From Fibrobacter sp. (GTDB lineage Bacteria; Fibrobacterota; Fibrobacteria; Fibrobacterales; Fibrobacteraceae), in contig DUVD01000073.1 in the NCBI GenBank assembly GCA_012841225.1, forward strand, positions 1-16,047: a DNA stretch of 16,047 nt, read 5' to 3'. A program made the translations under genes and the position numbers. Below are positions 1 through 7,585 of this stretch, piece by piece. The notes beneath the pieces are model-generated. The model saw only the letters and a list, made by a program, of their open reading frames with translations, did not search any database and was not told the DNA's origin. Position 1 is the first letter of the stretch; the number at the start of each line of letters is the position of its first letter.

Positions 1-57
1 AACGAACAGATCATTAACACCGCTTGGGAATCTATCCAAGCGAAAGAGGAACTATGA
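1..57 (+). CDS. C-terminal end of an unidentified upstream gene (partial)
   Basis: Reading frame 1 is open from the first base to a TGA at 55-57 and encodes NEQIINTAWESIQAKEEL. The TGA overlaps the ATG of the next gene (ATGA at 54-57), an overlap typical of translationally coupled genes, which supports this being a real coding end. The IIxTAWxxxQ pattern resembles the last helix of GalE-type nucleotide-sugar epimerases. That would suit the Rmd-like neighbour, but 18 residues are too few for a firm assignment. Confidence 0.6.
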   Translation, partial: NEQIINTAWESIQAKEEL

Positions 58-1040
58 GCATTCTTGTAACTGGTGGTACAGGGGCCTTAGGGTTTCATAT
101 TTTATCTGGAGTCACACGCTCTGGTCGTAAACTCTATAGCTTTAGCGATGAACAGCCACAACCTTGGCAAAAAGTACCTGACGTCTCTTATTTAACAGGC
201 AATTTGTTAAACATTAAAGAGCTTCTCGATGTTATCCAAAAAACACAACCACAATTTATTTATCACTTGGCTAGCCAATCTTCAGTAGGATTGTCTTATA
301 AAAAACCTTTTGAAACGCTAAGCACTAACTTACTCGGCACTCAAAACCTATTAGAAGCCGTGCGTCAAGCAGCTCCAAAGGCAAAAGTGCTTCTTTTAAG
401 CTCAAGTGAAATTTACGGCAGAACCGAAGAGCACTTGACCATGCTCCATAAAGAATCAAACCCTCCAAATCCACTGACCCCGTATGCTACTTCTAAGGCA
501 TGTATGGAGATTTTAGGCAACCAATTTCGAAACGCTTATGGGTTACATATTGTTTTTGTACGCCCATTTCATTTTACCGGGCCTCATCACAGCCGGCGTT
601 TTGCTATTCCTTCCATCACCTATCAATTGGTTAAAATCAAGCATTACGGCACAGAACCGGTGTTATTTACCGGAAGCCTAGATATTAGTCGAGACGTCGT
701 CGACGTGCGAGATGTGGCTAGAGGCATGATTCAAGTGCTTAATGGATCGCCTTCAGGGTCTATTTACAATATTTGTTGCGGAAAATCCTTTACTTTCCGC
801 GAATTGACCGAATTTTTGATCGATATTGCAGGGGTTAACATCGATTTTCGTTATGATCCCAGTTTAGAGCGCACCAACGACATTCCATTGCTCATTGGCG
901 ACCCCACAAAAATAATGGAAATCGGTTGGAAACCACTTATTAGCATTGAAGATAGCCTAACAGATCTATTTAACGAAATGGTAATTAGGCGCCGTTTAGA
1001 ATTAAAAATGCAAGCTGAAGAGAAAAAAAACGAAGCATAG
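54..1040 (+). CDS. rmd: GDP-4-keto-6-deoxy-D-mannose reductase-like SDR (Rmd family)
   Basis: This is a 328-residue extended short-chain dehydrogenase/reductase. It probably reduces GDP-4-keto-6-deoxymannose to GDP-D-rhamnose in the cytoplasm, as a precursor for surface polysaccharide. The NAD(P)-binding motif TGGTGALG is at residues 6-13. The SSSEIYG segment is at 116-122 and the catalytic YATSK is at 144-148. The patterns RPFHFTGP (170-177), SRDVVDVRD (212-220) and IPLLIGDPTKI (277-287) are those of the Rmd/Gmd branch. Overall length and the RPF..xGP segment favour the reductase Rmd over the dehydratase Gmd. ATG 54 is chosen because it lies in the ATGA overlap with the preceding stop and places the Rossmann motif at residue 6. 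A TTG at 24 is in frame but would extend into the upstream gene. The C-terminus ends in a Lys/Glu-rich tail (about 311-328). Other NDP-sugar reductases or epimerases remain possible. Confidence 0.72.
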   Translation: MSILVTGGTGALGFHILSGVTRSGRKLYSFSDEQPQPWQKVPDVSYLTGNLLNIKELLDVIQKTQPQFIYHLASQSSVGLSYKKPFETLSTNLLGTQNLLEAVRQAAPKAKVLLLSSSEIYGRTEEHLTMLHKESNPPNPLTPYATSKACMEILGNQFRNAYGLHIVFVRPFHFTGPHHSRRFAIPSITYQLVKIKHYGTEPVLFTGSLDISRDVVDVRDVARGMIQVLNGSPSGSIYNICCGKSFTFRELTEFLIDIAGVNIDFRYDPSLERTNDIPLLIGDPTKIMEIGWKPLISIEDSLTDLFNEMVIRRRLELKMQAEEKKNEA

Positions 1041-1061
1041 CTTGCCTTTAAATACGATTTT

Positions 1062-1091
1062 TTGTTATTTTCTCTAAAAAGAGTATATATT
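1062..1091 (+). promoter_or_regulatory. Putative promoter upstream of argF
   Basis: TTGTTA (1062-1067) and TATATT (1086-1091) match sigma70-type -35 and -10 boxes at 4/6 and 5/6 positions, with an 18-bp spacer. Initiation would fall near 1098, upstream of the terminator at 1113-1149. An argF transcript from here would therefore have to pass that hairpin. The region is AT-rich, so a chance match is quite possible. Confidence 0.3.
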
Positions 1092-1112
1092 GTGGTTTCT
1101 ATACCGGAAGCC

Positions 1113-1149
1113 GGCGTTTGAATTATTTTCAAACAGCCTTTTTCTTTTT
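1113..1149 (+). terminator. Rho-independent terminator downstream of rmd
   Basis: GGC plus GTTTGAA (1113-1122) pairs with TTCAAAC plus GCC (1128-1134 and 1136-1138). This gives a 10-bp stem with one bulged A at 1135 and a 5-nt loop. TTTTTCTTTTT follows at 1139-1149. A smaller CCGG-AAG-CCGG hairpin (1104-1114) shares two bases with the foot of the terminator stem, so the two cannot form fully together. The terminator most simply ends the sugar-nucleotide operon. Confidence 0.8.
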
Positions 1150-1194
1150 AAAGCCATTTTAAAAGTTTCACTTTGAGGTTTCAAAGGACTAAAC

Positions 1195-2154
1195 ATGATC
1201 GATCCCAGTAAGCATTTACTCCGCCTCGCTGATTGGAGTGAGGAAAAAATTCTAGAAACGGTGGAAATTGCTTGCCGCTTAAAGAGTGAAGTACATTCTG
1301 GTCAATATTCAGAACGCTTTAAAGGACAGTCCTTAGGCATGTTTTTTGAGAAGCCTTCTTTACGCACCATTACCACATTCCAAGTGGGCATCCACCAATT
1401 TGGTGGTTTACCTGTTATGCTCGATCCTAATTCTATTGGGCTTGGCAAACGCGAAAGCATTAAAGACGTCGCTCGTTGTCTTTCTCGTTGGATCGACGCC
1501 CTAGTAGTGCGATGCTTTAAACAAGAGCTAGTCGAACAACTTGCTCTTTATGGTGATATTCCTGTGATTAATGCCTTAACAGACGATTATCACCCTTGCC
1601 AAGCAATTTCTTTTGCTCAAATGTTTCACGAGCAATTTGGTGAATTTAAAGGCAAAACCATTGCTTTTATTGGCGACGGCAACAACGTAGCAAACTCCCT
1701 TTTAACCCTTTGCACCAAACTCGGCATGAACTTTTCTTTGGCGTGCCCTAAAGGCTTTGAACAACCAAAGTGGATTGTAGAAGAATCCGTACCACTTCTA
1801 AAAAATCGTGGCTGTGAGTACCGCGTGTTTCACACTCCAGAAGAAGCCGTCCGCGACGCCGATATTTTATACAGCGATGTCTGGGTTAGCATGGGGCAAG
1901 AAAGTGAAAAGGAAGCAAAACAAAGTCATTTTTTCCCGTTCCAGATTAACGACGAATTACTTACCCTAGCCCCTGCTCACTGCAAAGTAACTCACTGTTT
2001 ACCTGCGCACCGCGGCGAAGAAATCACCGATGCCGTTATGGACGGGGACAAAAACCTAAGTTACGAAGAAGCAGAAAATAGGCTGCATGCTCAAAAAGCG
2101 ATTCTTTGGCAAGTCATGACCGCTACTGATGCTCACAAAAATAGCTCATGCTAA
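1195..2154 (+). CDS. argF: Ornithine carbamoyltransferase
   Basis: This 319-residue cytoplasmic enzyme makes citrulline from ornithine and carbamoyl phosphate in arginine synthesis. The carbamoyl-phosphate loop appears as SLRT (55-58, in FEKPSLRT). HPCQ is at 133-136, the Rossmann-like DGNNVANS at 161-168, DVWVSMGQ at 228-235, and the ornithine-site HCLPAHRGEE at 267-276. The SMGQ and HCLPAHRGEE signatures separate it from aspartate carbamoyltransferase. Length is normal for the family. The start is supported by AAAGGA at 1183-1188, six bases before the ATG. No other arginine gene is in the window, so it seems to stand alone between the terminator at 1149 and convergent hemN. The gene name argF rather than the catabolic arcB is an inference, because no arcA or arcC is adjacent. 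Confidence 0.93.
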   Translation: MIDPSKHLLRLADWSEEKILETVEIACRLKSEVHSGQYSERFKGQSLGMFFEKPSLRTITTFQVGIHQFGGLPVMLDPNSIGLGKRESIKDVARCLSRWIDALVVRCFKQELVEQLALYGDIPVINALTDDYHPCQAISFAQMFHEQFGEFKGKTIAFIGDGNNVANSLLTLCTKLGMNFSLACPKGFEQPKWIVEESVPLLKNRGCEYRVFHTPEEAVRDADILYSDVWVSMGQESEKEAKQSHFFPFQINDELLTLAPAHCKVTHCLPAHRGEEITDAVMDGDKNLSYEEAENRLHAQKAILWQVMTATDAHKNSSC

Positions 2155-3497
2155 ATTGTTTTACTAAAAACGCCTTCAGTCTCTTTATTGTCTAATAAAG
2201 GATCAATGACCGAGACTAAATAACGAATGACTAAAGAGCCGAGGGCAGTCGCGCGGACTTCCTTTTCTGATACCTTGACAAGCAAACCCTCTTTTTCAAG
2301 TGCGCATAAACGGTCCCAGCGATCACCTAAAACTTGCCTTTCTATTTCATCGATTTGAAGAGCGTTATTGCACATTAACCGTTCAATTACATTCCGCCAT
2401 ATTTTTTCTGTTTCACTTAAAGGGTGCACACGGATTTCAGTCATCTCATCCTGCAATACTTTTTGAATGTATTCTGAAGTGTCGCGCGTGTTTTGAAGGT
2501 AAGCGTTATCCATTTGAGATATCGAACTAGAGCCAAAAGCATAAACCTGCCCCGTCGTGCTACGCGTACAATACCCCTGAAAATTTCGATGCAAAAGCCC
2601 TTCAACAGATGCAATTGCTAAAGAATCAGAGGGTTTTACAAAGTGATCCATTCCAATGTTTTCATAACCAGCACGCTCAAACATCTCGCGTGCACGAAGG
2701 AAGAAACTCATTTTATGATAAGCATCTGGGATGTCGAATTTTTCCAAATTTTTTTGTTCGGGTCGCACCCAAGGGACATGCGCGTAACTAAAAAGAGCTA
2801 TTCGGTCGGGGCTTGCTTCTATGGCCTTAGAAATACTTTGAGAAAAGCTTTCTAGCGTTTGGCCTGGAAGCCCGTAAATTAAATCCAAATTAATACTATG
2901 AAAGCCAAGTTGTCGTGATAATTCGACCAAGGCAGAAACCTCTATTAGCGAAGGGTCTCGCCCAATTATACGCAGTGTCTCTAAATTAAAGTCTTGAATG
3001 CCATAACTAATGCGGTTAAAACCAACCGTTGCTAACTCGACAAGGAGCGTTTTGGTGACGGTGGCTGGGTTGCATTCAATGGCTATTTCTGCTAAAGGAG
3101 AAAAAGAAAAATGACTTTTTAATTTATCTATAATTAGACCTAAGTAAGAAGTAGGAACGCTGGTGGGCGTACCTCCACCAAAATGCACCTGAGTGACTAT
3201 TCTTGAAGAATCAATCCAAGGTAATTTCTTGTCCATTTCTAAGCAAATGGCCTTAAAATACTCTTCTCTATAAGAATCTTCTTTTAGTGTTTCGGATGTG
3301 CATCCACAAAAAAGGCAGCGTTTGGCACAAAATGGGATGTGAAAGTAAAAGCTCAAATTAGAGGGGAATAGCGAATTAGACTCAACCCACAAGGCTTCTA
3401 CCTCGGCTTTGTCCTTAGCCGACCTAAAAAGATTAGCTGGAGGATAACTAGTGTAACGCGGTGCATTTGTATTATAGTGAAGAAGCGTTTCAATCAT
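2151..3497 (-). CDS. hemN: Oxygen-independent coproporphyrinogen III oxidase (radical SAM)
   Basis: This 448-residue radical-SAM enzyme converts coproporphyrinogen III to protoporphyrinogen IX without oxygen, in heme synthesis. It carries the N-terminal HemN signature PRYTSYP (13-19). HIPFCAKRCLFCGC (53-66) holds the CxxxCxxC cluster cysteines C57, C61 and C64, plus the extra HemN cysteine C66. GGGTP is at 107-111. MDHF (283-286) and HRNFQGYCT (303-311) are characteristic of true HemN rather than the HemW paralogue. A C-terminal HemN domain follows. The ATG at 3497 has only a weak AAAGAG immediately upstream, but no later Met would keep the N-terminal motif. The gene diverges from the NlpC/P60 gene across 46 bp and converges on argF with a 4-nt overlap. 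Confidence 0.92.
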   Translation of the reverse strand: MIETLLHYNTNAPRYTSYPPANLFRSAKDKAEVEALWVESNSLFPSNLSFYFHIPFCAKRCLFCGCTSETLKEDSYREEYFKAICLEMDKKLPWIDSSRIVTQVHFGGGTPTSVPTSYLGLIIDKLKSHFSFSPLAEIAIECNPATVTKTLLVELATVGFNRISYGIQDFNLETLRIIGRDPSLIEVSALVELSRQLGFHSINLDLIYGLPGQTLESFSQSISKAIEASPDRIALFSYAHVPWVRPEQKNLEKFDIPDAYHKMSFFLRAREMFERAGYENIGMDHFVKPSDSLAIASVEGLLHRNFQGYCTRSTTGQVYAFGSSSISQMDNAYLQNTRDTSEYIQKVLQDEMTEIRVHPLSETEKIWRNVIERLMCNNALQIDEIERQVLGDRWDRLCALEKEGLLVKVSEKEVRATALGSLVIRYLVSVIDPLLDNKETEGVFSKTI

Positions 3498-3543
3498 CTC
3501 TTTAATATAGAAAAATGATTTTATTTTTTCTAATTTGTTATAA

Positions 3544-4164
3544 ATGCTTGTTTTTTATCGACTACTATTTACTTTTATGATAACAGCCCTTGCTGCTTGC
3601 ACCATGCCTTTGCGTACTGGTTATGATCGAAGCATTGGAGGTTATAAACCACTGCCAAAAGCTGAAACAGTAAAAGCCACCGCGACACCTAATGCAGATC
3701 TTCTCGATTCAAATTCTGATGCTGATATTGATTCTGACTTAAAAACAACTCCTTCTCAAACTGTGGACGCGAATACAGAGCAAAAGCAAGTCAAACAAGA
3801 CAATCAAAGCTGGGAGAGTTTTATTCAACCTTGGCTCGGGACTCGTTATAAATTTGGAGGGTCGTCGCGCTCTGGAACGGACTGTTCTGGTTATATCATG
3901 CAAATTTATAAGACTAAATTAAATATAGCACTCCCCCACAATGCTGCAGCCATGTACAAAATGGGAGCTGCAGTGCCAGAAAAAAAATTAAAAGAAGGTG
4001 ACCTCGTGTTTTTTGGAAACGTTTGGGGAATCAACCATGTCGGGGTTTACTTGCACGGGGGTAGATTTACGCATGCAAGCTCTTCTCAAGGAGTAACGAT
4101 CACCCCAATGGAAATGGACTACTGGAAATCAAGGTATAAAGGCGCTAGGAGACTTGTACAATGA
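3544..4164 (+). CDS. NlpC/P60-family lipoprotein, probable peptidoglycan endopeptidase
   Basis: This 206-residue secreted lipoprotein probably cleaves peptidoglycan stem peptides from the outer-membrane side. The signal peptide MLVFYRLLFTFMITALAAC has one Arg, a hydrophobic core and the lipobox LAAC (16-19), so Cys19 should be lipidated. Thr20 is not an Asp inner-membrane retention signal. A low-complexity Asp/Thr/Lys-rich linker (about 40-88) leads to the catalytic domain (89-206). Its triad is Cys114 (GTDCSGY), His165 (INHVGVY) and His177 (FTHASS). It resembles Spr/NlpC-type hydrolases. No clear Shine-Dalgarno is seen. The TTATAA at 3538-3543 next to the ATG could be a -10 box, which would make an mRNA start inside the signal peptide, so this is unlikely to be the working promoter. 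It overlaps pheA by ATGA. Confidence 0.85.
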   Translation: MLVFYRLLFTFMITALAACTMPLRTGYDRSIGGYKPLPKAETVKATATPNADLLDSNSDADIDSDLKTTPSQTVDANTEQKQVKQDNQSWESFIQPWLGTRYKFGGSSRSGTDCSGYIMQIYKTKLNIALPHNAAAMYKMGAAVPEKKLKEGDLVFFGNVWGINHVGVYLHGGRFTHASSSQGVTITPMEMDYWKSRYKGARRLVQ

Positions 4165-5027
4165 ACAGAAAAAAAAGAATTGCCTTTCAAGGAAGGCACG
4201 GTGCTTACAGCGAAAGCGCGGCTTATTATTTATTTGGAAAAGACATCACCGTAGTGCCCATGCATTCTTTTGAGGAAATCTACCAAGGAATTGAAACGGG
4301 ATTAATTGACGGCGGTGCTATCCCTATCGAAAATTCTACGGCAGGATCGGTTTATGAAAACTTTGACCTCCTCTATAAATGGCGTCATCCTATAGTTGGA
4401 GAAATGACGCTACAAATTGAGCATACCTTGTGCGCCATAAAAGGCACTCGAGTAGAAGACCTTCGTCGAGTATTAAGCCACCCACAGGGACTTGCCCAAT
4501 GTAGTCGTTTTTTTTCACAACATCCTGTTATTGAAAAAGTCCCATTTTTTGATACTGCAGGCAGTGCAGAAGAAATAGCCAAAAGAAACACACATACTGA
4601 CGGCGCTATAGCAAGCACGTTTGCAGCCAAGTATTACGATTTGGAAATTCTACAAAGCGGCATCGAAAACATGAAGGGCATCAACTTCACTCGTTTTTAC
4701 GCTATTCAAAAAGAGTCTTTAGAATTACCAAAAAACGGTGACATTAGGACCGTTCTACTTTTTGAATTAAAGAGTGTTAATTCATCGGGTTCACTTTACA
4801 ACGCATTAGGTTGCTTTGCAAGTCGCCATTTGAACTTAACTCGCATAGAGAGTCGACCTCACCCCGACAGGCCATGGGAGTACATATTCCATCTCTCATT
4901 TGAAGGTTCTCCTAGCGACCCTGTTGTTAAAGAAGCGCTTCAGGAGCTTCAGCAATATACTGATTTTATTTATCGTTTAGGCTCTTTTCAAAAGGGCTCC
5001 ACACAAGGTTTAATGTTTGAGGTGTAA
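4161..5027 (+). CDS. pheA: Prephenate dehydratase with C-terminal ACT domain
   Basis: This 288-residue enzyme converts prephenate to phenylpyruvate in phenylalanine synthesis. Catalytic-domain motifs are GRHGAYSE (11-18), IPIENSTAGSV (54-64), SHPQGLAQC (106-114), DTAGSA (131-136) and the active-site TRF (177-179). An ACT domain (about 197-280) contains GSLYNAL (210-216) and the ESRP motif (230-233), which in this family binds phenylalanine for feedback inhibition. There is no N-terminal chorismate mutase, unlike the E. coli P-protein, so that activity must be encoded elsewhere. The ATG sits in an ATGA overlap with the NlpC/P60 stop, which suggests translational coupling. rph starts 1 nt after the stop. 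Confidence 0.95.
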   Translation: MNRKKRIAFQGRHGAYSESAAYYLFGKDITVVPMHSFEEIYQGIETGLIDGGAIPIENSTAGSVYENFDLLYKWRHPIVGEMTLQIEHTLCAIKGTRVEDLRRVLSHPQGLAQCSRFFSQHPVIEKVPFFDTAGSAEEIAKRNTHTDGAIASTFAAKYYDLEILQSGIENMKGINFTRFYAIQKESLELPKNGDIRTVLLFELKSVNSSGSLYNALGCFASRHLNLTRIESRPHPDRPWEYIFHLSFEGSPSDPVVKEALQELQQYTDFIYRLGSFQKGSTQGLMFEV

Positions 5028-5028
5028 A

Positions 5029-5754
5029 ATGAAAAGAATTGATAATCGCGCTCACAACGAACTTCGCCCCATTCGCATGACTCCTAATTTTATAGGTAGT
5101 GCAGATGGTTCTATTTTAATTGAAATGGGAAAAACACGCGTCATTTGCAGCGCTACTCTTTTGCCCGAGGTACCTAAATGGCTAAAGGGAAAGGGCTCTG
5201 GATGGATTACCGCAGAATACGCCTTAATGCCTCAAAGCACCTCTGAGCGTGTGGATCGCGAACGTAAAGGAGCTAGTGGCAGAACACAAGAAATCCAGCG
5301 TTTAATTGGGCGATCTCTTCGTAGTGCTGCCGATCTGAAGGCACTTGGAGAAAGAGCCATCGTGGTCGATTGTGATGTAATTGAAGCAGATGGTGGCACA
5401 AGAACAGCAAGTATTATTGGGGGCTTTGTAGCCCTCGCTCTCGCATTAAAAAAAATTAAAAGTCAATTAGGCATAGAAGAACGCCTATTAAAACATGTCA
5501 TTACAGCTATTTCCATTGGCGTGGTTAACGGAGAGCCTTGTTTAGATTTATGCTATCAGGAAGACTCCGCTGCAGACGTCGATATGAATGTGGTAATGAA
5601 AGATGCGTCTGAATTTGTTGAAATTCAAGGAACTGGAGAGCGAACGACTTTTAATAGAGAAATGCTAAACCAACTGCTCGATTGGAGCGAAGTGGCATGC
5701 ACTTCTATTAGAGAACTTCAACTTGCCACGTTAAATAACGAAACGTTGCCTTAG
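5029..5754 (+). CDS. rph: Ribonuclease PH
   Basis: This 241-residue phosphorolytic 3'-5' exoribonuclease trims tRNA precursors at the 3' end. Motifs in order are ELRPI (11-15), GSILIEMGKTRVICSA (27-42), GWITAEYALMP (58-68), GRTQEIQRLIGRSLR (84-98), DCDVIEADGGTRTASI (114-129) and the metal-site region EDSAADVDMNVVM (178-190). Length is normal. ATG 5029 is preferred over an in-frame TTG at 5017 because GAGG (5019-5022) lies six bases upstream and the family N-terminus starts here. It is the last gene of the NlpC/P60-pheA-rph cluster and overlaps the stop of the convergent GH3 gene by 4 nt. Confidence 0.95.
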   Translation: MKRIDNRAHNELRPIRMTPNFIGSADGSILIEMGKTRVICSATLLPEVPKWLKGKGSGWITAEYALMPQSTSERVDRERKGASGRTQEIQRLIGRSLRSAADLKALGERAIVVDCDVIEADGGTRTASIIGGFVALALALKKIKSQLGIEERLLKHVITAISIGVVNGEPCLDLCYQEDSAADVDMNVVMKDASEFVEIQGTGERTTFNREMLNQLLDWSEVACTSIRELQLATLNNETLP

Positions 5755-7469
5755 ATTTTAAGGAAAAATCGTTTGGCAATTTTTTTAAAAATCTCGTGAT
5801 GCACTTCATCTTGCATCAGAAAACTCAATTTAAATTTATTGTCGTACAACCCTTTGTCTATAGCACGCGATTTAAAAACTTCAAAGGCGTGACGTTTTAA
5901 TAAATGGCCTTTAGGAGCTGCTAATCGATTCGACCTACGCATTTCAGCATATTCTATGTTGTTTGATTTTAGAACAAAATCAACTCGTGAAACAAAACGA
6001 TTTAAAAAACTCTCTTCTATATTTTGCTCTACAAACTCAAAATAAAAATAATATAAAGACTTTTCTACATCAGCAAAACCGACAAAAAACTCTAGTTTTT
6101 TAGAAAACTCTTTTTCAACTTGCCCTACAGCATTGATAAACTGATTTTCATTTAAATTTTCACCTAAAATCGAAACAATGCCATTAGTCTTTTTTACAAA
6201 ACTAACCTTTGGGGTTTGTTCATAAAAACCCGTAACTTCAACTAAGTCATTCATGTTGTAACGATAAAGACCAGAATAAGTCGTTACGAAAATGGAGTAA
6301 CGCTGCCCTATCCTTAGCTCATGAAGGCGAAAAAATTTCGGCTTTAAGAGGTCTAAGTCTTTTTCACGCACGAACTCAAAATAATTTTTATGAGGAAATA
6401 TAACAGTGCTGTCGCTATTAGGATCTAAGATTATACCAGGTCTACACTCCGGCATAAAAAAGCCGAATTCCGTAAACAAGCATGTTTCAGGAAAGGCTCC
6501 TTTTATTTTCTTTAATTGAACAGCAGAGTTTCCCGATTTCCAAACATTTAAAACCTGTAAATTAGGCCAGTAGTGTTTTGGTAATAAACGACCATATTTT
6601 TTCTTGAGTTTTGATAAAACAAGTGCTCTTTTTGGATTTGGTTTTAAATAAGATTGAATAATAGCACGGGTATCTTCTGGAATATGAACTAACTCGCTTA
6701 AAGTACCATGCTCAATGTCTTTAATGTATTCATCTAAAAACTCATCGGCGTTGTTTATCATTTGACTTAATGCACTTGGACTACCGCTAGCAATTATATG
6801 TACATTTTGCTCAATGCCAATGCGCATAATCGCATAGTAACGAGCCTTGTAATCTTCAATTAAAAAGACTTCAGGAGTAGAGGAAAACATCGCCTTTATA
6901 AAAGAAGGACTTTCGCTTTGCGAAATAGCAGCCAGAGACCCATAAGGCGTACCATCTGGAAGAACTCCCTCGGTGCTCTTTGGCAGGTTAAAAAGTATTG
7001 CTCCTTCAAAAATATGTCGATTTATTGCAAAAAAAGAATACAGCCAAGTAGGGCTCATTCTAGTGTAAACATCGTTGTAATACTTCTCCGTAATGGGTAT
7101 CCATTTAATCTCGTTAGCAGAGCTGGTTGTCGTATCGTAAAACTTAGGCTTACCCGGAAAAAGAATGTTTTCTTGTCCACTTTTGTGCTTTTCTATGTAA
7201 GGACGAATGTCCTCGTATTGGTTGACCGGGACTAATTCTTCGTAATAATCACCCAGTGAACGCTCGTTTGAAAAGTTTAGGATTTCTTGAAAATGATATT
7301 TTTTTCCATATTCAGTGTCTTTAGAAATACTTAAAATATCGCGCAAAACGAGTTCTTGTGCTTTTTGACAATCTCTAGATTTTTTTTTTAGTTCCAAAAC
7401 CTCACAAAAGCCTAGTACCTTTAGGCTTAGCTTTACTTTAAATAAATTTTTTGTTTTAGACTTAAACAT
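5751..7469 (-). CDS. GH3-family adenylate-forming / acyl-acid amido synthetase-like protein
   Basis: This 572-residue protein has the length and segment order of the GH3 superfamily, whose characterised plant members adenylate carboxylic acids and join them to amino acids. Recognisable parts are PVNQYEDIRPYIEK (81-94), the first nucleotide-loop region DTTTSSANEIKWIP (112-125), YRYNMNDLVEVTGF (402-415) and LGENLNE (435-441). The first loop lacks the glycines usual in the SGT-type loop, so activity is not assured. Substrate is unknown. The gene is markedly AT-rich: 6001-6060 has 12 G/C of 60, against 30 of 60 at 14041-14100 in trpB. The protein is rich in Lys and Phe, with a basic N-terminus. 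The ATG at 7469 has no obvious Shine-Dalgarno. The 116-bp gap to the symporter upstream is AT-rich and shows no convincing terminator or promoter, so co-transcription with the symporter is plausible. It converges on rph. Confidence 0.75.
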   Translation of the reverse strand: MFKSKTKNLFKVKLSLKVLGFCEVLELKKKSRDCQKAQELVLRDILSISKDTEYGKKYHFQEILNFSNERSLGDYYEELVPVNQYEDIRPYIEKHKSGQENILFPGKPKFYDTTTSSANEIKWIPITEKYYNDVYTRMSPTWLYSFFAINRHIFEGAILFNLPKSTEGVLPDGTPYGSLAAISQSESPSFIKAMFSSTPEVFLIEDYKARYYAIMRIGIEQNVHIIASGSPSALSQMINNADEFLDEYIKDIEHGTLSELVHIPEDTRAIIQSYLKPNPKRALVLSKLKKKYGRLLPKHYWPNLQVLNVWKSGNSAVQLKKIKGAFPETCLFTEFGFFMPECRPGIILDPNSDSTVIFPHKNYFEFVREKDLDLLKPKFFRLHELRIGQRYSIFVTTYSGLYRYNMNDLVEVTGFYEQTPKVSFVKKTNGIVSILGENLNENQFINAVGQVEKEFSKKLEFFVGFADVEKSLYYFYFEFVEQNIEESFLNRFVSRVDFVLKSNNIEYAEMRRSNRLAAPKGHLLKRHAFEVFKSRAIDKGLYDNKFKLSFLMQDEVHHEIFKKIAKRFFLKI

Positions 7470-7585
7470 TTATTAATTCGGGGTTTAGCATATGATGATA
7501 GAAAACTAATTTTTTTATTGAAATAAAACAAAAAACACTCTGAATTCATGCAATGTTGATTGTTTCTTAGTATGAATAGGAGTTT

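Noticed and set aside
851..1132. Reverse-strand open frame of 93 codons overlapping the 3' end of rmd
   Set aside because: It is a shadow of the rmd coding frame and terminator region, with no ribosome-binding site or recognisable domain.
2137..2153. Reverse-strand TAGC-ATGA-GCTA hairpin followed by TTTTT after hemN
   Set aside because: The position parallels the trpA-embedded terminator, but a 4-bp stem is too weak to count as a terminator by itself.
2178..2217. Two-tier hairpin (AGTCT/AGACT around CTTTATT/AATAAAG) just after the argF stop
   Set aside because: It is a real inverted repeat inside the hemN 3' coding end but has no T-tract on the forward strand. It could protect the argF mRNA end, but I cannot call it a terminator.
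5763..5784. A/T hairpin after rph (AAAAAT ... ATTTTTTT) as a forward terminator
   Set aside because: The stem is purely A-T, lies in the very AT-rich GH3 coding end, and could easily be chance.
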